The notes beneath the pieces are model-generated. The model searched no databases. It was not told the origin of the DNA and saw only the letters and a program-made list of their open reading frames with translations. A program made the position numbers and the translations under genes. From Rachicladosporium sp. CCFEE 5018 (Eukaryota > Ascomycota > Dothideomycetes > Cladosporiales > Cladosporiaceae), in the NCBI GenBank assembly GCA_002077045.2, contig KZ111149.1, positions 1,201,897-1,265,896 of the forward strand: a stretch of 64,000 nt of DNA, in the 5' to 3' direction. Position 1 is the stretch's first letter. The number at the start of each line of letters is the position of its first letter. This document shows positions 9,937 through 19,934 of this stretch, piece after piece.

Positions 9937-10724
9937 TGTGTGTATGTGGAGGTTGTCGTGGATGCGGACGGTACCGAGTACTTGTGTATAGTATATTCAA
10001 TGTGGAAACTGGATTGACCGTGGCACCGTGTGGGCTGTGGGCAAGCATGTGCAAGCGTATGCAGAGGAAGGAGCGACCCAGACGTGAGTGAGGTGGATTG
10101 ACTGTTGCTCTTGTGGGCGGCGGAGCGTATCAAAAGGGGATGTTCTCATAGGTTAGACATGACCAACGGACTGTATCTTGAATAGGACAGCTGCGAAGTA
10201 AACTTGGTCAAGGTAGGACAAGACAAATGAAAGCTGAGGCATTTTGCGAGAAACAACGAGGAAGATCCATAACTTTCAAGTTCGCATTGGCTTCCTTGTA
10301 TGTTCCAGTGCCGTTCTCCTCTTCTCCGGATCTTTCGAAATTGACTTCTGCTCATATCCGGGCAGTTGCAGTAGTGTAGCAGACTACTGCTGCGACGTTG
10401 AGAGGCTGTGTGGCGCACCGCCTTCGCCTTATAGTCACATCCTGTCCTCTCACAGATATCGCGCCCCGAAATCGCTGTTGCGGATGCTCCTATACTTGCA
10501 GAGGATGATTGCAGACCCTTTGGAGAAGCAGGTAGTGTGCAACGCAATGTGTTCATTAGCCGCCAATGGGTATACCGAAACGCCCCGGAAGCAGATCCTT
10601 GTAGAGCGCGCTGCATGCTACGCAACCAGTCCGACCAGGCTGTCCAAATTCGCCTCTCCCTCCAAGACCGTCGCTATGCATTTTGCATGTACACGCCCTG
10701 TACAACCAGTGAGAATCCGCCCTC
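9937..10724. other. Intergenic, about 790 bases, no gene recognised
   Basis: This region (copy B: 34290-35077) lies between the start of the hypothetical gene and the stop of rpb11, both on the minus strand. ORFs of 181 (+) and 159 (-) codons exist, but neither shows family resemblance, signal peptide or splicing context. I consider them chance. Confidence 0.5.
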
Positions 10725-11457
10725 TCAGATCTCCATACCACCATTCGGCACATTCGCAGCCAACTTCTTTAGCTCGAATTCCTTTGTGAACTCTTGATCC
10801 AGCGTCGCCAGCTCCCTGATCAACTCCTCCGAGGCCTTGTAGAGCACATCCTTCGGCGAGATGGTCCCATCGGTCTGAATCCTGAGCTCGAACGTTGCGA
10901 AGAGGGGGTGAGGGACCTTGTAGCCGACGAACTGAACCTGATCCATGCGGAAGAGTTTGTCGCGGAGGAGGTTGGCGAGAGTGTGATCCTCCTTGTTGAA
11001 TGTGAACTCAGCCGCATTGGCGATTTCTAGGGGTGATTAGTGGAAAGGCGAGCAAGGAATGAAGATTGGTGTGGTTTACGAGTGACGGCCTTGTACTCTA
11101 TCTTCTTTTCATCCTCCCCCAGCACAAACAGCTCAAACCTGTCGGGCACGTTATTATAGGCTGGGACCTGCTTGCTCTCGGTGCTGCCATGAAATTTGGG
11201 ATCCCTCACGGCGGGGACACGCGAGGCGTAAGAGCCATGGACCTGAAATTCCGCAGGCCTCTTGCTCAGACTCTTGCGCTGAGGGGTCGCATCTGGTTTG
11301 TCCGCGTCCTCGTTGGCGCGCGAGCCAGCGTGCTTAGGATTGCGCGTTTGAGGTGTCGCAGGTGTGGATGAATCCATTTCTTTAGTCGCCCGGGCCTGAG
11401 ATGTGCACTTTTGAGATGACAGAAACGGGGTAGTACATACCTCTCGGGAGCGTTCAT
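10725..11457 (-). CDS. rpb11: RNA polymerase II subunit Rpb11
   Basis: Rpb11 pairs with Rpb3 as the alpha-like heterodimer that seeds Pol II assembly in the nucleus. The last exon (11026-10725) carries the alpha-dimerisation block ANAAEFTFNKEDHTLANLLR and VGYKVPHPLFATFELRIQT, then the helical tail. A 53-base intron (11079-11027) precedes it. The favoured N-terminus is a 17-base exon (11457-11441, MNAPE) spliced over a 302-base intron (11440-11139) to 11138-11080, giving 125 residues, the normal family length, and the start MNAPERFELF. Alternatively, translation begins at ATG 11377 inside that intron, reaching the same frame as NVPDRFELF and giving 199 residues with an unusual basic extension. 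Confidence 0.95.
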
Positions 11458-11802
11458 CTTGTCACTATTTCTCGCGACGCAAACGCCGTCGTTGTGAAGG
11501 TGAGGTGACGGGTCGAAGTGTGCGGAAGGTGCGAGTTGGAGTAGTAAAGCCGACTTTCTGGGTGAATGACTCGCGTGGAGATCCGAGGTCTTTTGACTTT
11601 CCGCTGACGCGCCGACAACGCAATGCCTCCCGGTATGCTCACCGAGGTGAAAGGAACATAGAAGTAGTCGGGTGATCTTGGCATGTTGTTGAGTCACCGT
11701 TGAAAAGGAAGTAGATGTAGGTCAGAGCTCAGTTGCGCATTTGATACTTGGTGGAGGCAACTCTTCGACAATAGCAAGCCTTTCAATCGATCAAGAATCA
11801 AG
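11458..11802. promoter_or_regulatory. Divergent promoter region rpb11 / nitronate monooxygenase
   Basis: These 345 bases (copy B: 35811-36155) separate two divergent starts and must contain both promoters. I see no clear TATA box. Confidence 0.5.
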
Positions 11803-12849
11803 ATGTCTACAATAGCAACGGACTACCCATGGACCTCCCAGCCACTCATTGCGGTAGCGCCTATGCGGCTAATCTGCCTTAGCAAACTCGCAAGTGAAGT
11901 CTCCAACGCCGGTGGCATAGGCTTCATTGGCATCGGCAGTGATGCTTCCACTCTCGAAGCCGAGCTCACTCAAGCCAAGTCCCAGCTCACTGTGAAGTCT
12001 TTCGACGACACTCTACCCATAGGGGTTGGCTTCCTGCTCTGGGCGGGCGAGCCACTTCTCCAAGCTAGCCTGCCTCTTCTAGCGAACTTCAGACCCGCAG
12101 CAGTGTGGCTCTTCGCCCCTTCCCAGCCAGACCAACTGGCGCACTGGACGACAGAGATCCGCAAAGCTACAGGGGGTAAATCAAAGATCTGGATCCAGAT
12201 TGGCACAGTCGCCGCAGCCGTCGGTGTCGTCTCGAGCTGTCAACCAGATGTCCTCGTCGTACAAGGCAGCGACGCAGGCGGCCACGGCCTAGAAGAATGC
12301 GCCGGCCTCATCTCCCTGCTCCCGGAAGTAGACGACGCAGTCACATCCCTCTGCCAGAGCAAATCCGTCCCCAAGCCAACCCTCGTAGCAGCAGGTGGTC
12401 TCTCAGACGGCCGCGGCGTAGCCGCCTCAACGCTGCTAGGCGCTTCAGGAGCAGTCCTCGGAACGCGCTACCTCGCCTGTCCCGAAGCGAATCTGACCAA
12501 AGGCTACCAGAACGCCGTGCTCGCCGCGTCGGATGGCGGCGTCAACACAGCTCGAGGAAAGCTGTATGATCGCTTGCGAGGCACGAAGGACTGGCCTGCT
12601 GAGTACGGTGGACGAGGCATCCTCAATAAAACGTGGCACGATCACAAGGCTGGGCTTAGCGAAGAGGAGAACCAGAGGCTGTACGATGAGGCTATGCAGA
12701 GGGGCGATGAGGGGTGGGGAGATGGAGGTAGGCTGACGACGTATGCTGGCGCTGGGGTGGGGTTGGTGAAGAGGGTGCAGCCTGCATGGGAGATCACTAG
12801 AGAGGTGAGGGAGGAGGCTCGGAAGGCGTTGAAGATGGAGAGGCTGTGA
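11803..12849 (+). CDS. Nitronate monooxygenase (2-nitropropane dioxygenase family)
   Basis: This FMN-dependent TIM-barrel enzyme oxidises nitronates such as propionate 3-nitronate to keto acids and nitrite, and is probably a detoxifying enzyme. The single exon gives 348 residues, a normal length. The N-terminal strand PLIAVAPM and the NAGGIGFIGIG loop form the flavin-binding entry. VVQGSDAGGHG carries the conserved His region and phosphate-binding Gly. AAGGLSDGRGVAASTLLGASGAVLGTR is the second phosphate-binding segment, split here only by my quotation. The start ATG at 11803 is in good context (AAGATGTC). The gene converges on the TBC gene with 177 bases between stops. Confidence 0.93.
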   Translation: MSTIATDYPWTSQPLIAVAPMRLICLSKLASEVSNAGGIGFIGIGSDASTLEAELTQAKSQLTVKSFDDTLPIGVGFLLWAGEPLLQASLPLLANFRPAAVWLFAPSQPDQLAHWTTEIRKATGGKSKIWIQIGTVAAAVGVVSSCQPDVLVVQGSDAGGHGLEECAGLISLLPEVDDAVTSLCQSKSVPKPTLVAAGGLSDGRGVAASTLLGASGAVLGTRYLACPEANLTKGYQNAVLAASDGGVNTARGKLYDRLRGTKDWPAEYGGRGILNKTWHDHKAGLSEEENQRLYDEAMQRGDEGWGDGGRLTTYAGAGVGLVKRVQPAWEITREVREEARKALKMERL

Positions 12850-12871
12850 GATGGTGCGGCTTCGTAGGTTT

Positions 12872-12886
12872 TGTACATTATGTACA
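12872..12886 (+). promoter_or_regulatory. Palindromic TGTACAT-T-ATGTACA in 3' UTR
   Basis: This is a perfect 15-base inverted repeat 23 bases past the nitronate monooxygenase stop. Its left half reads TGTACATTA, which fits the nine-base UGUA-type Pumilio-family (Puf) consensus in RNA. Function is a guess. Copy B: 37225-37239. Confidence 0.25.
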
Positions 12887-12937
12887 GCTAAGCTTCCTAG
12901 GTATGCTAGTGGATACAAGATGAAGCACGCCTTCCAG

Positions 12938-12967
12938 CGCCATGCACCGAATCGCCATGCACCGAAT
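12938..12967. repeat. Two 15-bp direct repeats
   Basis: The unit CGCCATGCACCGAAT occurs twice in tandem in the short space between two convergent genes. Copy B: 37291-37320. No function is apparent. Confidence 0.8.
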
Positions 12968-13026
12968 GCTCCCACTCCCTTCCGTCCATCCCAATCATCA
13001 AACATCCTAGTATTGAAGCGTATGCA

Positions 13027-15645
13027 TTAGGCATCCCTCGCCATCTTGCCCGCCTCCCTGACACTTTTCATAAAGTCGTCCTCACTCCCCAATGCCCATC
13101 TGCCCTCGTGCCTCCAAGATAGCAGATCAAGCACCTCCTCTCTGCTACCGTAAAGCCTCGACTCAAGCTTGCACAGCACAGCTACAGCACCTCTCACAAG
13201 CGCCTTGTCGCCTTCGAACACGTATACATCCCAGATACGTGCCACGTGCTCGTACGGCAGATTGTAAGCGAACAAGCAGCGGAACAGCGGGTCGAGGTAG
13301 TCTTCTGGGCCGAGTCCGAGGGTGGGCGAAGTAAGGTGGGAGTGCAGGTTCGGCGACTTGTACTGCAGCGTGGAAAGGACCATTTCGTAGGCGCTCGTCA
13401 TTGCGCCTTGATCGTGGATGAGGAAAGCGAGAGGAAGCGGGCGGTTGAGGAGATTCGCAAGTGCTACGAAAGTGTCTGCTGGGCGAAGGTTTAGGCAGAG
13501 CAGGCCGGCGATCAGGTGCGTGCCGTACACGTAGCCGACGTCGGAGCGGTAGAGGGCGTAGGCTTTCAGGACGTCTGCGAGGGACTTGTGGTGGTCGGGG
13601 GCAGTTGTGGACATTTCCGGGAAGACTGAAGGCACATCGCGGGCGATGGCATTGAACCAGGCAGCCTCCTTGCGCTTCGAGCGCTCCTCATGTGGGATCG
13701 CGGCCATCTTGGACTCCAGACTCTCTGCGCGGGCCAGTGCTGCAGTGAAGGAAGGTGGAGAAAGCTCCAGATCATTGCCAATGGCTCGCTGCCAGACTTG
13801 CCCTCGCGATGCGGGCGCAACCCCGCGCCACCACATCTCTCTTGTACGCGGCTCGTTGATCACCGAATCGAAGTTGGGCAGAACATGCTGTTCCCACACT
13901 CGCGCAAGGTTGCCGTCCAGTTCAATCTTGTCCTCTTCCCTAGCCTTGTCCCTGCTTTCCCTCCGCTTTTCAGCTTCCGTCGCTTTCGCCATCATCTGCT
14001 CCCACTGCTTCATATGCTTCTTCTCCTCTTTCTGATTCTTTGGCGGGAGCCAAGACGGTCGAGTGCGTGTGAGAACCGCTTCCTTCTCTTTACTGATCGG
14101 CAGGGGATCGATCATGATATTGCCCTTCTGCTTCGGCGGCATATCCACTATACTTGTCTTCGATCTGGTGAGTGATGAGAAGCTAGCTCGTGGTGGGCTG
14201 TTCTGCGTGCTGCTGGGAAGTGAACGAGAGTTGTCTTGTGAATGGCGCTCGCTGAACTCTTCGAGCGCGGCTGACAGCTGCCTCGCCTCGTCATTCAGGT
14301 CTTCAGTCCAGGACTTTGCTCGCGACTTCCCGAAAGGCTCGGGCGGAAATGCTCCCACAGTCGCACTGTGCGGCATTCGAGGCCTGTTATGCTTTGGTGA
14401 TCGTGGTGACCTCATGCGGCCGTTGGTTGGCACAGGCGGTGCGGAAGGACGCTTCGCATTGCGTGGAACATTGGCGGAGTGTAACGTCGAGTGTGCGCCG
14501 ATCGGATGCAGGCTGGCGAAAGGTGCTTGTCGCTGCGGACTAGGCGTGCGGCTTGCTCGTGATGATGATCCAGGGATTGGTGTGATGGGCACGTTCTCCA
14601 AGATCGCCTCGTCTGGAACCTCTTCATCCAAATTGTCGTACTCTGCTTCCAGCTCTTTTACAGTCTTTCGCCGTGGTTGCCACGATCCTCGACGACCGAA
14701 CATCCCGCCTGTATTCGATGGACCACCATCATATGACTGCTTGGGAGTGCTGCCACCCCATGACTTTGGCGAAATTGCAGGATCGCTGTTCATCAGTCCC
14801 TTGCTTGGGGACGGAGATCGCGAAATGTCCTGAAGTTGCGCACGCATCATGATCGAAGGTGACGAAGGACTTGTGAAGCCTCTCCTCATCCCTCTCCCAT
14901 GTGGCAGGTTCATCGACTGTTCCCTCAGAGCACCTCCGACAGCACCTTGCAGGCTCGGATACCCTCGCCTGGCTCCATTGGTCACATTCTGCAAATCACT
15001 TGGACGCACATTGCCATTGCGCTTGGCGATGTCGATATAGCTTGATGCTCGTGGTGGCGGACGCTTCAACGTTGGTCGTGACTCCGGTCTCAGGTTGCTG
15101 TCACCGAGTGACTCTGTAGATGCCTCATCCAGTGTGATGTCTTCGAAATGTGCCAACTTCTCAGTCGAGTCACTGTCTGAGAGTGAATGGAACGACGATG
15201 ACGAGCGCTTGCTGCTCTTCGAACTCGTCAAGTCTGGTGGTGAACTCGGTGCGGTGTCGATTGCACCTGCCTCAGCGACCTCCGTAGACATCATGAGTGA
15301 TCGGTAGCCTGGACTGTACCGAAGCCGTCTCGTATGTGTGTGCGGCGTGAACGGTCTACCCAATGACACAGCGGTCTCTGGTACACTGATGTTCACACTC
15401 TTCTCCCCAGTCCCAAAGCTACTCCAGACCGTAGACTCAGAGTTCAGCAATGCGCGAAAATATTCATGTCGCACTTCTGCATTCGCATTCGAGAGGCTCC
15501 CACGTCGAGTACCACCGAAGCCAGGGTCGTTCAGTGCCGATCCCTCCGCTAAGCTGTTGACCTCGTCGTCCCACTGAGATACACACACGTCGGACGATTT
15601 GTGAGCAAGGACGAGACGACGAACAGGTGCCAGAATGGCCGTCAT
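13027..15645 (-). CDS. TBC-domain (Rab GAP-like) protein
   Basis: The 872-residue product has a Ser/Pro-rich disordered N-terminal half (about 1-520), a charged helical linker (KNQKEEKKHMKQWEQMMAKA), and a C-terminal TBC domain (about 590-865) of the TBC1D12/14-like type, with REMWWRGVAP, VLKAYALYRSDVGYVYGTH and FVALANLLNRPLPLAF. TBC domains normally accelerate Rab GTP hydrolysis with an Arg finger in IxxDxxR and a Gln finger in YxQ. Here the corresponding places read IARDVPS and GYVYG, so both fingers appear absent. It may be a weak GAP or a Rab-binding scaffold. The N-terminus is uncertain, since a small upstream exon cannot be excluded. Confidence 0.9.
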   Translation of the reverse strand: MTAILAPVRRLVLAHKSSDVCVSQWDDEVNSLAEGSALNDPGFGGTRRGSLSNANAEVRHEYFRALLNSESTVWSSFGTGEKSVNISVPETAVSLGRPFTPHTHTRRLRYSPGYRSLMMSTEVAEAGAIDTAPSSPPDLTSSKSSKRSSSSFHSLSDSDSTEKLAHFEDITLDEASTESLGDSNLRPESRPTLKRPPPRASSYIDIAKRNGNVRPSDLQNVTNGARRGYPSLQGAVGGALREQSMNLPHGRGMRRGFTSPSSPSIMMRAQLQDISRSPSPSKGLMNSDPAISPKSWGGSTPKQSYDGGPSNTGGMFGRRGSWQPRRKTVKELEAEYDNLDEEVPDEAILENVPITPIPGSSSRASRTPSPQRQAPFASLHPIGAHSTLHSANVPRNAKRPSAPPVPTNGRMRSPRSPKHNRPRMPHSATVGAFPPEPFGKSRAKSWTEDLNDEARQLSAALEEFSERHSQDNSRSLPSSTQNSPPRASFSSLTRSKTSIVDMPPKQKGNIMIDPLPISKEKEAVLTRTRPSWLPPKNQKEEKKHMKQWEQMMAKATEAEKRRESRDKAREEDKIELDGNLARVWEQHVLPNFDSVINEPRTREMWWRGVAPASRGQVWQRAIGNDLELSPPSFTAALARAESLESKMAAIPHEERSKRKEAAWFNAIARDVPSVFPEMSTTAPDHHKSLADVLKAYALYRSDVGYVYGTHLIAGLLCLNLRPADTFVALANLLNRPLPLAFLIHDQGAMTSAYEMVLSTLQYKSPNLHSHLTSPTLGLGPEDYLDPLFRCLFAYNLPYEHVARIWDVYVFEGDKALVRGAVAVLCKLESRLYGSREEVLDLLSWRHEGRWALGSEDDFMKSVREAGKMARDA

Positions 15646-16325
15646 GATCCTCTTTCTCTTCGTACACCGCCGTCGACTCCGCCAACCCCAGGCGCGGGAA
15701 GGACTTGCGCCAATCTAATCAGGGGGCCGAGCTCAAGCAAGATGAGCTTGCGAGCCAATCGGAGGAGAGATCGACAGACACCTTTCCCGCATGCGTGGAT
15801 GTGCAGTGTGCAGGAGAGCGGCAGAGAGAGGGCGATAGATGCAAATGGGAATGGCGATGTGGACTCTGGACTCGAAGTACGCTTGAGACTCTGTTGTCCA
15901 TCCCACTTCCGCGAACGTTTGGAAGGAACGTCATGCGCGGATGGATGCAGCCGTTTCAAGCCACCCTTGTTCGAGGAAGAGGCTGGGCGTGCGTCCGGGT
16001 TTGGGAAACTTGGAATGTGGGTGGTTGAAGGAGCTAGTTTGACACTTTCATGCACGCCTAGATCTCTCCGACGTCCAACCCTTGCTCATCGGAGATTTCG
16101 TTCATGGCAATGGCCGCGAGAATCTGAATTGCATCTTTCGCAAGATTTGCAGCATTGCTGTTGCGAATGTCTGCACTAAGAAAAGAATGACCCATTCCAC
16201 TACACTGGTATACCGCTTCAGCGCTTGGAATGCGGCGATGCGCACCAATGAGAGAAGCCGTTGCTTTTCCTTCCATTCCGCGGGGTGCTTCTAGCCTTTC
16301 GATCATGTGGATTACCCAAGTGCTC
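15646..16325. other. Intergenic between TERT and the TBC gene
   Basis: These 680 bases (copy B: 39999-40678) contain a minus-strand reading frame (stop 16058, open through 16325) ending in a helix-like NSNAANLAKDAIQILAAIAM. It is out of frame with the predicted end of TERT. It could be an unrecognised small gene or a spliced TERT tail, and I cannot decide between them. Confidence 0.35.
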
Positions 16326-19300
16326 TCAACGACGATACCTCTCCACCGCTCCCCGTAGTCTCTCAGGCGCCCGTACCACCCTCCCAATTTTCTCAGACTG
16401 CTCCCTCAGCCAAGCGACCAGCGCAGCGAACTTCGTCTGGCGCTTGCCAAACATAGCCAAGAATGCATCGCAGGCAAGCCTGTAGTTACAGATGTCAGCG
16501 CTTCGCCCTACGAAATAGCCGTTTCAATTGCGTAGTTATGGCGCCGATGTGAAACGCCCCAGAAAATGTTGTTTCGCGGCACTAGTTGCTTGGCACGGCT
16601 ACGGATGCTTGCGGATGCAGAATCGGGATTGACTTACCAGCGGGCTTGTGCGGGCGTGACAGCGCACTCATAAGGAATGCTGTCTCTGGCCGAGGATTTG
16701 CGACGCTTCATGAGTACACAGGCGAGGTCGATCATGTCGTTAACGATTTCTGCGAAAGTCAGCGATTTGTCGTTACAGGAGCGAAGTGCTCGAACGTACT
16801 GTTAACCAGCTTCTCGGGTGGCTGTTTGACAATCGGCAGTGCTCTGATGTAGTATAGCATCTTCTGCGCAGCCTCGCTAAAGCAGTGATACAGGTTCACC
16901 AGCACAGTGTCAACCGAGTTGTAGCTCGTAGACAGCAGCATGGTCCGCATCTGCAGCTTCAATGTGCTGAGCGACTTGCGGTACAATGCCTGGCCGGGTA
17001 TCTTCCCATGCTCTATCGTAACTGAGTGATCGAGTCTGGCATTTCGGCGGCGTTGCATGTCCTTGCTCAGATCTAGGGTCGAAGTATTGATCGTCAATCC
17101 GCAGTAAGGGAAATTGCTACTCAGAGGCATCTCAGGTATCTCCTCGCCAGCGATGGTGATGTTGAAGTTGACTCGGCTCTTCTCTGCCTTGACCTGCACG
17201 CCAAATTCAGGCAAACCACTGTGCATCACCTGCATGAATCGCTGAGCTATACCGCGGTCGGTCGTGATGACTAGGAAGTCATCGATTAGACGTAGGAGTA
17301 GACTGTCGCTGCTGCGGATGAAGCCAAGGCACTTCTGCTCAAGGTCGCCGTAGAAATAGCTGCAAAGCAGACTTGACACGATGGAGCCTTGAGGGATGCC
17401 TTCCTTCTGCCTGTAGTACCTTTTGCCGAGCTTGATGACATTCGACTCAATGTGCTCGCGCAAGAGACTGATGATCTCTGTCCGACGTTCGACACGAGCT
17501 TGGGCGCCATGAACGTAGGCTGTCCGGGCGTGTCCATCCGCCACATCGCTCGTCACAACACCGTCGAGATCATGGACTTCATCATCGCCCATAGCACGGT
17601 TGAGGTATTTCCAAGATGGTCTTGTTCCGAAACCCGGTGTGTTCTTGTCGTGCCCGCCAAGCAGAGTTGCACGAGCGTACTTTGTTATATGGTACGACTC
17701 GCGGGAGAGGAGTTCAGTTGCCAGCTGCAATAGGCGTTTCTGCGGTATGGTGTCGAAGCAAGCCTTGACGTCCACCTTGGCAAAGTACAGCGGCGCCGAG
17801 ACCATGCCGTTGGCGTCAAGTCTTGCCCGGAAGTCCTGCAAGCGAGTGTACACGTCGTCAATGGAGAACATTGCGGAGCTCAGGATATCGGGGTGGTTTG
17901 CTTTCTCGTAGTTGAGTACACTAAAAGCTGGCGTGAGGACGCTGTTGATGCTGCGCCCGAGCACCAGCTGTCCCTTCTGCAGACGCTGAACGCGCCGTCG
18001 CAGGTTGATAATGGGCCGCATGCCCTGATCCTTCGGTAGAAGGCGAACAGTGCTAACTCCCAGAGCACGCTGCGCGAGAGCGGCTGAAGTCTGCTTCGCG
18101 CTGCATTCCTCTAGCATTGTCTCCTTTAGCTGTGCAAGGGCAGGCTCCGACAATAGCTTCCAGACATCATGCCTAATAAAGCACAGTTCATTCCGCCGAC
18201 CTGCTGCTTCTGTCACATGGAAATGACTTCGGATGAGCGGGATCAGGAATGAGTCGAACAAGTAGTACATTAGCTCAGCCAGCAGCTCCGCACGCTTTAT
18301 CCAGTCGGTACGTGACAGTTTCGCTGAGGGGTCGAGTTGTAGTGGAGCCAGCCAATGTATGTCCTGGATGCTTAGGCCATGAAGCACATCTGGCAAACCG
18401 AGTGTCTCATAGCGTCCTAGTCGGACGAAACGGTCAATGTGTCTAAGAACGATGTTACCATTCCCAGTGCGCCAAGCTCCGTGTCCAAACAAGCGAGGTG
18501 GAAACAGGCGCTGAACGACTGCCTTGCAGAAGGCTGCTACATTTTGTGGATGCGTTGCCTGTGCAAGAGACCTAGAGATGGCAGCGTCGTCGACGACTGC
18601 GCTAGGACAGTAATGATCAAGCAGAGCTCTATAAGAACACTTGCTGTGCCGTTCACGGATGCTGTGTACAAGCCTTGACGCGGCGCCTCGCAGCCTGCGG
18701 GGGCACTTGACATCTGGGTGAGGTTCTACAGTACGGCCGGCTCGCATTTGCACATGCAGTCGTGCTATCTCTTCCTCACGGTTAGTGTAATCCCTGAACT
18801 GCTGTGCAGTCTCCATACGGTCCGTAGTGGAAGTGAAGACGTTGTGCAGCCGGAATTGGCGAGGGAACATGTGCTGCATGACATGCACCAGCTCAGACGC
18901 GCTATCGATATTGCGGCAACGACTGAGCACGTGAGCATGGCTGAGTCCGTATCGAACACGACCGCATGCTTTGAGCAATGGCTTCGCGTAAAGCATGCGA
19001 TGCCTTAGGAAGCGGATCTCCGATATTCCAGCAGATGAGGTCTTGCTCACTCGACTACCCTCCACACGCGCCAACAGATCGGTCGGATGGGATGCAGTAA
19101 GGCGTGGTGCAGCCTTGAGTTCACTCATAGGTGTGCCACATATCTGCATGACGTTGCTGCTGCCATTGATGGGACTGAAAAGCCCACAATACATGAGCAG
19201 CTCACTTATAATCCGGTCACCGCCACGGCCCAGGAGATCACATAGTCCAGTCCAGGGGCGAGCTCTCAACTGCGAGGCAAACCGGGTAGGGCCACAAAGG

Positions 19301-19934
19301 TACACTCCGGGGATGCCAGCTGCCGCAGGGACTTCATCGCCGTTCGCAGCCAGCGGTGATCGTTGGAAGCCTAGGCAGAGCAGATGTGCTGGTCGTCGAC
19401 CTCCACTGTCCAGTTTGAAGAGACGCCACACTGTCAGGTCCACAATCTGGGCATGTCAGTAGCGGTAGGAATGAGTGTGACAACCATACAAGGGAGACAT
19501 GAGCGTTCGCCTACCTCAGACTGCTGAAGCGAGCCAGTGTTCGACAGCACAGAAATGTCTGTCTCTGTGAGCTGCTGTGTGAAGACTGAAATGTCGTTCT
19601 CGACATCAGCAAGAGTCGCCACTGCCACCTGCTCGGACGTGCCCACGATTGTAGTGTCTAGCAGACTGGCTAGCTCAGTATTGAAGATAGACGCAGAAGA
19701 CGGTGCATTGTCTCGTCCATACTGCAGCAGTCTTCTACGCCGCTTCTTCGAGGATTTCGGTAGGCGTGAAACCAGACAGGTCCGTAAGCTATGAACCTCG
19801 CTGTAGTACTGAGCAAGTAACGGCTTCGTCGGATAATTAGAGTCATGCGAAACTCCAAGATCTGTACGTGTACTGCGTTGACGCTTCGCCGAAGGCTGAG
19901 ACCCGGCAGGGTGTCCTCGTTTGCGCTTCACCAT
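16326..19934 (-). CDS. tert: Telomerase reverse transcriptase
   Basis: This is the catalytic subunit of telomerase (yeast Est2). Four exons are inferred: 19934-19515, 19446-16800, 16749-16638 and 16479-16326, together 1110 residues. Exon 1 is a basic N-terminus (MVKRKRGHP) and leads into IVDLTVWRLFK and RPAHLLCLGFQR of the TEN region. The telomerase T motif region is HFHVTEAAGRRNELCFIRHD (~555). RT motif 1/2 is VRLLPKDQGMRPIINLRRR, motif A KVDVKACFDTIP (~700), motif B' GIPQGSIVSSLLCS, motif C LIDDFLVITT (~862), D GVQVKAEKS and E FPYCGLTINTSTLDLS. All three catalytic Asp are present. The C-terminal extension ends WLACDAFLAMFGKRQTKFAA and a basic tail. Confidence 0.97.

Noticed and set aside
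10244..10789. 181-codon plus-strand ORF between the hypothetical gene and rpb11
   Set aside because: No domain, no clear start context, and it overlaps the end of rpb11.
16326..19934. Reverse transcriptase considered as a retrotransposon
   Set aside because: It has the telomerase T motif, TEN-like N-terminus, long insertion between motifs A and B' and introns, with no integrase, RNase H or terminal repeats.
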